Shown: piece by piece, positions 21,560-30,855 of the stretch
How positions within the stretch are numbered: the first letter of the stretch is position 1
Layout of the letters: each line of letters begins with the position of its first letter
Source of the DNA: Paulinella micropora
Lineage: Eukaryota > Cercozoa > Imbricatea > Euglyphida
Assembly (NCBI GenBank): GCA_009731375.1
Contig: BJOX01000020.1
Coordinates: 184,453 to 228,438 of the forward strand
Length of the DNA: 43,986 nucleotides
Reading direction: 5' to 3'
Position numbers and translations under genes: made by a program
The notes under the pieces: model-generated
Seen by the model: the letters and a program-made list of their open reading frames with translations, nothing else
Database searches by the model: none
What the model was told of the DNA's origin: nothing

Positions 21560-24291
21560 CTTCAACAACAACAACAGCAGCAGCAACTACAACAACAACA
21601 ACAACAACAACAACTACAACTACAACAACCACAACAAACGCAACTACAGCAACCTCATCAACAGCTATTACAACCTCAACAACAACAACTACTTCTACTA
21701 CCTCAGTTACAACTACAACAACTACATCTACTACAACAACCTCAGCAACTACAACTACAACAACAGCAACAACAACCTCAACCTTTAGCACAACAACAAC
21801 AACAACAACAACAACAGCAAGAACAACAGCTCGTTCATTCTTCTTCCTCGTCTTCTTCCTCTCCTTCTGTTGTCTCCTCTTGTAGTTCCCCCTTGGTGGG
21901 TCATCATATCGCTTCTGCTCCGCAGCCTCAGGTGCTGTGTGCTGAACAGAAGGGCTTGCAAGGCAACACGGTCCCTTCAAACCCTTCTGCTTCTCCTCCT
22001 CTTATTGTTGCTTCCTTTTTCTTCCCTTTCCCCAGGTGGATTTGGGATATCGCCAAAATTGAGGCTGAGGAAGAGATGGGCGCTTTGGTTCGCTCTCTTC
22101 CCCTGTCCAAGGTCTTTAACCCTTCAGACAGCAATGGGATTTCAGTCTCCCTCTCCTTGCCTCTTGACTTGTTGACAGCTGGGGTTGTGTCCGTCGATTC
22201 CCTCCCTTCTCTTTTGTCTGAGTTGGAGAGTGGGAATGTCTGGTGGCATGACTTCCCTTTCTGGTCCCTCGTCATTCCTCCTTGTCCTTCTACGTCTCTT
22301 TCTTCTTTTATGCCTAGGTTGCATCAAGCTAGGGTGGTTGCTTTGATCGGGTTTCAAGGCCAGGTGGAGCTGCAGTGCTTTGCCTCCAATACCACACACG
22401 TCTGGTTCGTACGCGACTCATCCCGGGGCTTGCACGTGGGTGGGATTGCGCTTGTAGATTTTAGATTCCCCAGGGGTAGAGGTAGGAGCATTCATTTTTT
22501 CGGTTGCCAGGAAGGTGACAGAAGGTTTCAGCCTGGCAAAAGAGAAGTGCTCCCTCTCTGGGATGGTGCAATCGAACCTTTTCGGCCGGTTTTTAATGTT
22601 GACGAGCTCGTACGTCTTGCTAAGCTCTGTCTACCGGCAAGTGAGGCCGTTTGGCTCAAAAGCTTTTTGACGGGCACAGACACTTTTTACAGAGGCACAG
22701 GCGAGTTTCTGCGTGATTATTCGCTGGTTAGTGCCCTTTCTAATGATGACAATCAGCAAATTTACGATGCCAACATGAAGGCTGTCAAGAAGGGCTTCGT
22801 AGCTGGTCCGTTCGAGCGGGTCCCTTTCCCGAATCGCAGCTGTGCTCACCAAGCCATCGTCACGCGCGAACATGCCATTCCAAAGGACAAGTGGCACCCG
22901 GAAAATGGGCAGAAGAGGCTCATCAACGACCTTTCCTTCCCCCGTTTTCTTTCTTTCAACCAACTCTGCCCTAGGACAGATGACGGGGTGGAGTACTACA
23001 CACATGACAAACAGATGGCAAGAATCATTCATGCCGGCCCTGGCTGTGTTGTCTTCGGGCGGACATCATTTCTGCATACAACCAGACCCCGTTGCTCCCT
23101 TCCCTCTTTTGGCAGCAAGTGTCTGCGTGTAGACACCCAATCACTGGTCAGATCTTTTATTTCGTTATTCTGGTGCCGGGGTTTGGCGGAGTCTACGCTG
23201 CCGATGGATGGAACCACTTCGCAAGGATCCTGGAGTCCATCTTCGGGTTCAAAAGCATCCCCATGATGCTTTACGTAGACAACAGCGACGTGGTCTGCGA
23301 GTCCTGGAAGCAGGCTAGAGCGCTGCAGGCGGAATTCGTCAGTCTTTCGAAGCTTCTTGGTATTCCATGGCACGAAGAATTCATTGGTCAGTCGTTCCGC
23401 GCCCTCGGGTGGCTCAAAGACACACGCAAGGATCACTGGTTCGTGGAGCTCCCTACTACTAGTAGCGACAAACGTGCCATCGTTTTGGACGCTTTGACCA
23501 AGATCGCTCGCGGCGGCTTCTATTCGGTGAAGTCCTTTGAGCGGCTCCTTGGTCTTCTGTGTTTCGTTTCGCAGATTCTCTTTTATCTCCGGCCGGCCGT
23601 TGGAAATTTGCGAATCGCTTTCAACGCCATGTCGAAGTCAGGTAGCAAGGGTGGCCGCTTCAGTGCCAGAGTCTGCCACGCATCTAGGTGGGCCCGCAAG
23701 CTTCTGCTCGATTCCAACTTCCGGCTTCCCCTGTCCGATTTCCTCAAAACGGGCGAGTATGACAAAGAGTCAATGACGTGGGTCAATGACTCCACCAGGT
23801 GTACTTTTTGGACCGATGCGAACTTTTGTCAGGTCAACAGTTCGCAGTGGGGTAGAGGTGCAATTGTCGTGGCACCCTTTCGGTCCAAAGGCGTCTTCTC
23901 TTCTCGCTGCTGGTCCGACGAAGAGTTAGCCCTCCTCCGGTCTGAGAGTTTGGTCGCCTCGTCTCCTATGCGCGAGCTCTTCAGTGCATACGCTTCTGCC
24001 CATGAGTTTGCTGTTGCTCTGGGTTTCCGAAAGTTCCATATCGTCACCGATTGCGCTCCGGCCGCTCATTGTATCAACTCGTGCTATTCTCCCCGGCCGA
24101 ACATTCAGAGTCTGATCGACTCTTGGACTTCGAAGTTGTCTATCCTTGGCGTCTCTCTTTCAGCCTCGCAAGAACCTCGTGAACGTATTCTCATTGTTGA
24201 TCTGTTGGCCCGTGCACAGATAACCCAAGCGACCGCGACCTGGTCCAAGTTGAACCCGTCCGGGCCTTCTTTGCGTCCTCTTCAGCGATGA
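21041..24291 (+). pseudogene. DIRS-like reverse transcriptase-RNase H
   Basis: Frame 2 is open from 21041, then shifts by one base near 23056 to the frame ending at TGA 24289. The N-terminal third is Ser-rich then Gln-rich (CAA microsatellite). RT signatures: KRLINDLS, the first catalytic Asp in ADIISAYNQTPL (directly after the shift), then MMLYVDNSDVV, where YxDD has become YVDN. RNase H: TFWTDAN, MRELFSAYAS, VTDCAPAAHC and IVDLLARA give the D-E-D-D set. No ATG occurs in frame before about 22074, so translation must start by another route or this copy has lost its start. The frameshift, and possibly YVDN, make it inactive. Confidence 0.85.
21381..21835 (+). repeat. (CAA)n microsatellite inside the RT ORF
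   Basis: About 450 bases of CAA with CAG, CTA and CCT interruptions. In the RT frame it encodes a poly-Gln run broken by Leu and Pro and stays in frame throughout. Confidence 0.95.
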
Positions 24292-25316
24292 CGGAAGTCC
24301 CCTGGCTTGTCAAGTCGGCGGTAGAAGTCATGGCCTGCTCCGTGTCCTATAGCACCAGTGCTTCCTACAGTTCTGCCATCCGTAAGTTGCGCACGTTCTG
24401 CCAAGCCTACTCTATGGAACACTGGCGTCCTATTTGGTGGCAGCCGGATCCGGTGCTGATCGTCCTTTTTCTCATCTGGTTGAGCCAGTTCATGTCGGTC
24501 TCAACTTGTAAGGTTTACATGTACGCGATCCGGGACTTTTGCCTCCGGCTAAGCATGGGAGATCCCACAGACAATCACTTCGTCGAAATGGCCTGGAGAG
24601 GCATCAAACGCAGTAAGCGTACTAGGCTGGACAATCGCCTCACTCTCGAGCTTCCAATGCTTGAGGCCATGGCGAGCTTCACCCTCAGTGCCGTCAAAAG
24701 TCGTTGCATTGCTAGATCAACCCGTCACCTTTGCATTGCTGTTGTCACGGTTGCTGTCTGGGGCTTCTTCGGTCTTTTTCGCGTGGGCGAACTCGTTGCT
24801 TCCGGATCGCTCGCTACTTGCCGCTTCCTCGTTAATTCCTCTGTTCGGTTACGATTGGTAGACGAGATGAACCTCATCATGGTCACGCTCGACGGAGCCA
24901 AGCAAGATCCTTTCCGCCGTGGGTGCGAGGTCGGTCTCGCAGAGCAAGCCAACCCAATCGTCTGCCCGCACGCTTGGATGAAGTGCTTCGAGTCCAGTCG
25001 TGACGCCTTCAAGCTTCCTGTGGCTGGAAATTATCCCTACTTTCGACTCGCCGACAACTCTCCGCTCGATCGTGCAACTTTCGTTAACACTGCGCGTGAT
25101 CTTTTGCAGAAGGCTGGGGTAGCAACAGGTGGTCGATTCAACGGGATCTCTCTTCGTCGTGGCGGCGCTGCACGTCTCTTTTCGCTGGGCGCCTCGGATA
25201 CCACGATCATGCGTGCTGGGCGTTGGTCCTCGTCTTGTTTCCGCCTCTACGTGGGCGCGAGGATGGCTGAGTTGGTGGCCGAACAGAAAGCGATGGGGGG
25301 TTCTGGAATTCTCTAG
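24288..25316 (+). CDS. DIRS-type tyrosine recombinase
   Basis: An uninterrupted 342-residue ORF. In DIRS elements this enzyme integrates the circular DNA copy without an integrase. N-terminal half: SAM-like DNA-binding helices (SYSTSASYSSAIRKLRTFC). Catalytic half: Arg I in FFGLFRVGELVAS (about residue 170), a Lys in VTLDGAKQDPFRRG, box II as ISLRRGGAARLF, then AGRWSSSCFRLYV with the likely nucleophile Tyr. The first position of the HxxR motif is Ile here, not His, and Trp replaces the later His, as is common in the family. The ATG overlaps the RT stop as ATGA, suggesting coupled reinitiation. Length and motifs fit DIRS/Ngaro recombinases. Confidence 0.85.
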   Translation: MTEVPWLVKSAVEVMACSVSYSTSASYSSAIRKLRTFCQAYSMEHWRPIWWQPDPVLIVLFLIWLSQFMSVSTCKVYMYAIRDFCLRLSMGDPTDNHFVEMAWRGIKRSKRTRLDNRLTLELPMLEAMASFTLSAVKSRCIARSTRHLCIAVVTVAVWGFFGLFRVGELVASGSLATCRFLVNSSVRLRLVDEMNLIMVTLDGAKQDPFRRGCEVGLAEQANPIVCPHAWMKCFESSRDAFKLPVAGNYPYFRLADNSPLDRATFVNTARDLLQKAGVATGGRFNGISLRRGGAARLFSLGASDTTIMRAGRWSSSCFRLYVGARMAELVAEQKAMGGSGIL

Positions 25317-25456
25317 GCTCAAATGGTGGAGGTGTTCGTTAATGTTGTTTTCAGTCCTCAAGTTTTTCGGTGCGGCTGTCCTGAGTTCTGAGTTGTTCAT
25401 CAGAGCCGCCAACTGTCAGTGTTTTTGAGACTTGAGTACTGAATTTTTGAGCCTAG
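25313..25456. other. Nested inverted repeats after the recombinase gene
   Basis: CTAGGCTCAAA (25313-25323, covering the TAG stop) pairs with TTTGAGCCTAG (25446-25456). Inside it CAGTCCTCAAGT pairs with ACTTGAGTACTG, and a GCGGCT/AGCCGC pair sits near the centre. Together they can fold into one long imperfect stem. It may be a 3'-end or complementary-region structure of the element. Confidence 0.6.
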
Positions 25457-25540
25457 ACCTTTCCTCCTCCATCACACTCCGACGAGTTCGGATGTCTGGG
25501 CCGCCTATGTAGTTAAAGTTTCTCTTGTTCTCATCCTTAC

Positions 25541-25574
25541 TTAAAGCGGAACGCAACGATAACGGAACTTTAAC
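25541..25574 (-). repeat. DIRS-like right terminal inverted repeat
   Basis: AACGGAACTTTAAC at 25561-25574 is the exact inverse of 18981-18994. Confidence 0.7.
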
Positions 25575-25594
25575 TGATAGCACCTCAACGGTCT

Positions 25595-25920
25595 TTGCTC
25601 GGTCGCAATGTCGGACTAGCTCCGGGAACGGTGGCCGGTTCAGATATTAATCACCCGAATATACCGCATATTAATCACGCTTTCCCCCTATACATAGAAA
25701 ACACGTATACCGCATCACCATTCACAGCACAGAATCCTGTAGTGCTCCCGGGCCCAAGCGTTGCTCCGGCGGTAGTTAGCCAGATGGGACTAACACCACT
25801 GGTGGATCCGGACAAGCTTGGCGATGCACAACGCCGGATGGCACGCACGTATGCTGAAATGGAATTGCGACAAGCCCTCACGTCGACAGCCGAACCCCAG
25901 GACAAAACAAGGTTGATGGA
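25595..25920 (+). pseudogene. Element A: Pol N-terminal remnant after the DIRS insertion
   Basis: Open frame ending at TGA 25922, with a Pro-rich start and a last part LGDAQRRMARTYAEMELRQA that looks helical. It has the same base composition as the element A Pol that follows and sits directly upstream of it. Where family B continues into its protease, this copy is interrupted by the AT-rich zinc-finger fragment. Confidence 0.45.
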
Positions 25921-26146
25921 TTGAATAGACACATGAAAAGTATCCACCATAAAATTAAGGATTTTAATTGCGTTGAATGTGATAGCGAATTTTCAACACG
26001 CACGGAACTAAATAAACATATTAAAATATTTCACCCTGAAAGCGCTATACGCTTTAGTTGTATAATGTGTTTTAAAAGTTTTTATTTAAAAGTTTGCTGT
26101 CATATCACATCAAAAATATACATAACAACTTTAGTCTTATTTATTG
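25918..26146 (+). pseudogene. AT-rich fragment encoding C2H2 zinc fingers
   Basis: Frame 1 from about 25918 encodes the end of one finger (LNRHMKSIHH), a complete finger C-x2-C-x12-H-x4-H (FNCVECDSEF to HIKIFH) and the start of a third (FSCIMCFKSF) in which the His pair has degraded. It is far richer in A/T than the retroelement sequence on both sides, and the element A protease resumes in another frame right after it. C2H2 fingers with this spacing occur in eukaryotic and large DNA virus proteins. The base composition resembles the viral-like DNA at 29991-30650. Confidence 0.6.
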
Positions 26147-28841
26147 TGAGACCTCCCGGCAGCGGAGGCAAGGGACATGAGCTACACCCGTCTATTTTGG
26201 CGGGAACTCAACGCCCACCTGGACACCGGTAACGACAGCATGGCACAAATCACTTTCGCGGGTAAGAGATTTATGGATAAATTCGGGAAGTTATTCGATT
26301 TCACGCGTGAGGGAAAACTCGGATATATCCGTGGGGCTAACGATGGACGAAGTGCGATCATCGGTCGTATTCCGTTGACGGTGGGATTCCCGACTGGCAT
26401 GACATACACCATACACGTATTGGTGGTGCCAGATTTCCCGGGTACAATAGTGCTGGGTAAGCCAGACCTCAAGATGATGAAAGCGCAGCTCCTCTTGGGT
26501 CAGGATGTGATTAAGTATTGAAAGGGACGCCATGTGTCGAAGTACCCTATACTTAACCCCAGCCCGGACCGTCCGACAGAGCATCCGTATAGGGGAAGTG
26601 CACAGGTGACTTTGATCCCCCCCGCACCACCCATATCGCATGGTATACGAACGCAGCAACGTGTAACGCCCGCTGGTACAGCATGGGTATACACGAATGT
26701 TTATGTCCCGGAGCTGATCGGCCCATGGGCGGGCTTCGAGGATTTAGCAGCTGAACGCAAGGCCCAAATGTTGCTACTACGGAAGCAGGAGGAATCATGG
26801 CACGGCTTTGACCAAACCTACCTATACGGGGGCGGACAGAAGCAGCCACATGAATTCATAAGGGTCAAGTCTAGCCTAGTTTTCCACGCATCTAAACGCC
26901 TCACAGAGGACGACGATGTCATGGAAAAGCTAAAACAATGGTATCAGGGATCGGAACCCATCCAGCCCGAGAGCCTATCGAAGGTACCGAAACTCCTGGC
27001 TGACAGGTTGGATTGGGGTGAAGACATTACCATCATACTCCCGATACACCCCACCGTGATGTGGTGGAGGGATGTATTGGATAGGGTGGTCGATGACCCA
27101 ATACCGATACCCAGTCGACAGGCTAAGCCACTCATGGCATTCAGACTCGGATCAAGACAGGATGGTCTGGCATACAGAACCAAACTTCTGACCCGGAAGG
27201 TTGATGACATGAGGGAGCTTGCTTTTCAGATCTTTCCGGGTTTCTATCATAAGTCGGCAGCGAAGCAGTACGCTGATATGATAGTAGAACTTCAGGAATT
27301 TGCAACATGGGACAACCAGTCAACCACGCGATACCCAGGCAGGGACGCGAAGGATGAGGTTGAGGATCCGGACTCCATCTTAGAGTACCCGGATGACCCG
27401 AGAGATCAGAAACCGGTCGAAGAGATCATCTACTTCTCATCGACGAAGTCGTGGCACGACAGTCAGGGTCACCAGACTTTGTTCGGGATCTCAAGGCTCA
27501 ATTTCTGAAGAATAAGACCCTCTTCGGACCACTTGTAGCCGGCGGCGTGACGCGCACTGCTGCTAAGATAGAGCGACAGGTGGGACAGACGATGCCTCGT
27601 CTCCGCGGATCGCGCCTTAGCTACAAGGAGGAGCAGATCTGTGAAAAGATGATCCAAGACATGTTAGCTAAACGGCTGATAGAACCGTCACGGTCGGAAT
27701 ACCGATCACCGGTTCGGCTAGCGCCAAAGCCGGATGGCAAGCAGCGGTTCTGTATCAATTACACGAGGCTCAATAAAATCATAAAGAGCGTTGAGGCACC
27801 AATCCCCGCATGCGAGACAGTCTTAATCGACTCCGGGAAGCTAAGTTCTTTACAAAGCTAGACCTGAAAAATGGATTCTGGAACATCCCCCTGGATGTGG
27901 ATAGTCGGGCACTGACGGCCTTTGCCGTTGGCGGGAGACTGTACCAGTGGACGGTACTCCCGATGGGACTGAAAACCGCCCCGGCTATTTTTCAGGATTG
28001 CATGAATCAGGCCTTGTCCGACCCAAAGTACGGCGATCCTAAGTTCGCCGAAACTTACGGGCATACTAATCAGTATAGCTTTTGCTACATCGATGATATC
28101 GTTATTTACTCAAAGACAGAAGCAGAACACCTGGCTCACGTATCGGATATACTGAGACGCCTAGAAGCCTTTGGCCTCAGGTTGAACCTAGAGAAGTGTT
28201 CGTTCGCGAAGGACCACATCGACTATCTAGGGTACAGAGTAAAGGATGGGGTAATAGTGTTGAAGCCGGAGAATCGGGACGCTATCCGTTCCCTCCCACG
28301 CCCAAACACACGCACAGCGCTGCACTCCTTCCTCTGTATGGCACAGGTGTACTCGGAATTTATTCCGAACTTCCAGGACTTTGTAAAGCCATTATAGGAC
28401 TTCTGCCTTCACGGCGACCCGGACGGCGAATGGCCGCCAAAGGCTGCGAAAATATACACAAAGCTAAAGGAGGCGTTGACACGAGACCCCCTCACAAAGG
28501 GAGGATCGGTCTTGGTTCTTCCCGACTTTGAGAAGCGTTTTGTTGTAGCGACCGACGCGTCGAAATACGCGGTCGGGGCTGTTTTACAACAATACGACTC
28601 CGATCACAAACAGTTAAGACCGATCATGTTCGTCAGCAAGAAGTTGACGCCCGAACAGGTCAACTATTGCACCAGACAACGCGAAGCGTTGGCGATAGTT
28701 TGGGCGTTCAGTCGGCTGAGGGAGTACTTATGGGGTGCTCCGAACATATTGGTTCAAACATATCACGCTAACCTTAGATGGCTCATGGACCGAGAACATA
28801 CGGGACGAATGCCTCGCTCGGCTATAGCTAGCTAGACTGAG
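26147..28841 (+). pseudogene. Ty3-like element A Pol: protease, linker domain, RT, RNase H
   Basis: Protease at 26180-26500 with the catalytic triad LDTGND (26222) and a later VLGKPDLK motif. In-frame TGA at 26519 is followed by a conserved linker domain (about 26960-27300) shared with the Pol at 40403. RT: RFCINYTRLNK, KLDLKNGFWNIPLD, VLPMGLKTAPAIFQ and FCYIDDIVIYS with intact YIDD (28086). A TAG follows at 28395, then RNase H starting VVATDASKYAVGAVLQQ. Frame changes occur near 27450-27508 and 27830. The third RNase H acidic residue is lost (TYHANLRWL where family B/D has TDHHNLLWL). Homology ends at about 28825 and the integrase is missing, so it is truncated and dead. Confidence 0.9.
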
Positions 28842-28920
28842 TGGAGGGGTTGAGGTGTCAGACGCTTGATGCTTTGGGGGTGCTTTGGTATGTTTGTGGC
28901 CTGAGGTTTTAGTAGTTTTG
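28842..28920. other. Junction between element A and the copia mosaic
   Basis: About 80 bases with no coding pattern. Element A RNase H homology stops before it and minus-strand copia Gag starts after it. Confidence 0.4.
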
Positions 28921-29990
28921 TTAGTGAGGGTAGAGGGGCAAAACTGGGGTTAGGACTCCTAACTCTCTTACGTTCTGCCTGTGGGAACGAACACCTGGCT
29001 CAGTCTGGGGTTTCCCAGACTCGACGTTCTCCCTTTGGGCCCCACTTTGTTGAACACCTGGCACAGACTGGGGTTCCCCAGCCTCGGCATTCCCTCTCCC
29101 TGATGTTTCAGGCTCCTCTTCGTCGTCATTTTCTCCTGACTCACTTCCCCCCATGATAATGAGTAATGCGTCTTCGTCTGACTCTTCTTTTTCTTCTTCT
29201 TCCTCCTCTCTCAGTAGAGCTATATCCTTCTTGTTCTTCTTGTTGTGTGTCTTTCCCTTTCTCTTACCCTTCTCTTGCTTGAGTTTATCATCTCTCTCTT
29301 GGTTTTGTTTCTTGGCCTTAGTGTCCGGGCAATACTTCTTCGTATGACCTTTCTTGTCACACGCGAAACACGTAACTTTCAGCCACCATTTCTCCTTCTT
29401 CTTAAGCTTTCTGTACTTGCCCTTACCCCCATCCCCTTCATCTTCCTGATCATCTAGCATGAGGTTTGTCTCCTTCTTCAGCTGCCTCGTGCTCTTGTTC
29501 GCTCTCTCTCTTCTCTTCTTCCTTCCACTTGTCCTTTCTCCACAATGCCCATGTGTCTCTCGCACTATCGACTAAGTCGTCAAATTTGGGTCTTAAGTTA
29601 GGTGGTAGGTTGTAGTGAAGTGCTTTGAAACTCTCTCCATATGCGGGGTGTCTTGCGAGCTTAGCAAGCAGGTTTCTTATGAGTTCATCCTCATCAAATG
29701 TGTGTGTTCTGTGACTCTCAACCTCTCCTTTCAGGGCGATGTAGTCATTTAATCATGCATCCACATTCTGTCCGGGTTTGGGGTACATGTTCTCGAAAAT
29801 TTGTGCTTTGACATTTTTGCTGACCCCGGAGGAACCGAACTTTGCCCTAACTGCCTCTATCAGTTCTATCGGTCCTTTCACTGTTTTAGTGCGCAGATAT
29901 CGAACAACAACAGGGTGAGAAAAGGCAACAGACAGAATGAGTTGTAAAGTTCGCATGCGTTCATAATCGCTGTGTGTGTTAATTGAACCA
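28921..29990 (-). pseudogene. Ty1/copia-type Gag
   Basis: Minus-strand Gag lacking its own N-terminus. From 29990 downward it encodes a helical capsid region (SHPVVVRYLRTKTVKGPIEL...), meets TGA at 29753-29751 and continues LNDYIALKGEVESH..., where Trp would fit the stop, then changes frame near 29565. 29565-28921 encodes a basic region and a classical zinc knuckle C-x2-C-x4-H-x4-C (CFACDKKGHTKKYC), then an acidic tail with two imperfect repeats (AGEPQSVPGVQQ / SGKPQTEPGVRS). It lies downstream of the copia integrase on the same strand, the reverse of the normal order, so these are two separate pieces or a rearrangement. Confidence 0.75.
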
Positions 29991-30534
29991 TCCGCTGACA
30001 CTTTATCATTATTTGCCTCGTGTTCTGCTATCCAAGTATCAACATCTTTGGTATTTAGTACATTGACGCCTGTTATATTCAAATAACCTCCAATATTAAT
30101 GTTGCAGAATTCATCAACATTTATTGGAAATGTTTTATTTACCCAGTTTATTGAATTATATGTTAGATAACTATTCATCGCTATTGATGCTGTTATGACT
30201 ACATCCGTTAATTTATCCAGTTCAAAATGTTTATATAACTTGAAGTTAATGTCGCGAATGAAGTATTGCCTAACCCGTCCGTTTTTAATACTTGATTTGC
30301 TGTGCAGTCCGCTATTGGTAGATCGTATTCGTTATTAATTGACACATAACCAGTATCAGATACCAACAAAGAGGAGTTATTATTTCTTGAAGATATTGTT
30401 ATGTCGTCCGTCTTTGCTTGTATTGAGTTTGCTTCAATATGATCGCCATATAATACTCCATCAATTTCTAAATCCTCATCTACAATGACAGAGCCGTAAA
30501 AGTGACATGTCCACGGATTGCCTAAATGGTTCAT
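29991..30534 (-). pseudogene. AT-rich viral fibre-like ORF (one frameshift)
   Basis: Starts at ATG 30534 and encodes repeated short beta-type segments (DLEIDGVLYGDHIEANSI, DDITISSRNNNSSLLVSDTG) and NQVLKTDGLGNTSFATL, a pattern typical of tail-fibre and spike-like proteins of phages and large DNA viruses. A frame change near 30225 leads to KLTDVVITAS...YLTYNSINWVNKTF and then to 30178-29991, which reads straight into the copia Gag. Base composition is much richer in A/T than the flanks. The host range is unknown and the assignment is by pattern only. Confidence 0.5.
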
Positions 30535-30650
30535 AATTTAATAGAATTATTTTATATCGTAGTATATATAGTTTAAAAAATATGAATATATTCGGCCGAT
30601 CGCAAGAACAACAATCAATAAATACTAAAACTATTGCAGTCACTGCCACT
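30535..30650. other. AT-rich spacer between the two viral-like ORFs
   Basis: Very AT-rich (TTTATATCGTAGTATATATA) with no ORF. It would be the intergenic and promoter region of the fibre-like ORF on the minus strand. Confidence 0.4.
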
Positions 30651-30855
30651 CTAACATTGACGCGAGTTATTCAAAAAGTGTATAATTCTGGCGGGTGCCA
30701 GTGACAATCGCAATCTCATTCCTGATATCATAGAAGGCCGGATGAGCGTTTCTTCGTTAAAAACTCCCGAGAAAAACCATAGAGGGATAACGACCCGCAG
30801 ATCAACACCAGTCGCGGCGGTTGTTGCATCGTTCAAGGCGTATTTCTGCCTAAAA
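30651..30855 (-). pseudogene. Capsid-like fragment (possible polinton-like virus)
   Basis: Minus-strand open segment of about 60 codons containing VVIPLWFFSGVFNEETLI then PSMISGMRLRLSLAPARI. The pattern IPL-x-FSGVF...L-x-SGMRL resembles a stretch of major capsid proteins of polinton-like viruses and virophages, as far as I can judge by eye. It is cut at both ends: on the upstream side it joins the copia integrase near 30845. It has the same strand and neighbourhood as the fibre-like ORF, so both may come from one viral insertion. A chance ORF cannot be excluded. Confidence 0.35.

Larger units (their letters stand above)
18981..25574 (+). mobile_element. DIRS-like tyrosine-recombinase retrotransposon
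   Basis: Three ORFs in the order Gag, RT-RNase H, tyrosine recombinase, with no integrase and no LTR pair, which defines the DIRS order. GTTAAAGTTCCGTT at 18981-18994 is repeated inverted at 25561-25574, and the match extends imperfectly for about 35 bases (GCGTTTCGGTTT versus GCGTTCCGCTTT). A partial direct copy, GTTAAAGTTT, lies at 25512, as expected for an internal complementary region. The element is inserted in element A, whose coding sequence is present on both sides. Gag and RT ORFs carry stops or frameshifts, so this copy is decayed. Confidence 0.8.

Noticed and set aside
21336-21980. Val-rich and Asn/Thr-rich ORFs over the CAA array
   Set aside because: Other-frame readings of the CAA microsatellite; only the Gln frame continues into RT.
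19136-29753. UGA reassigned to an amino acid in this genome
   Set aside because: TGA occurs as an apparent true stop at several ORF ends (11643, 20779, 24289), the DH-PH exons contain no in-frame TGA and use TGG for Trp, and TAG interruptions also occur. Decay, plus one possible readthrough site, explains the data.
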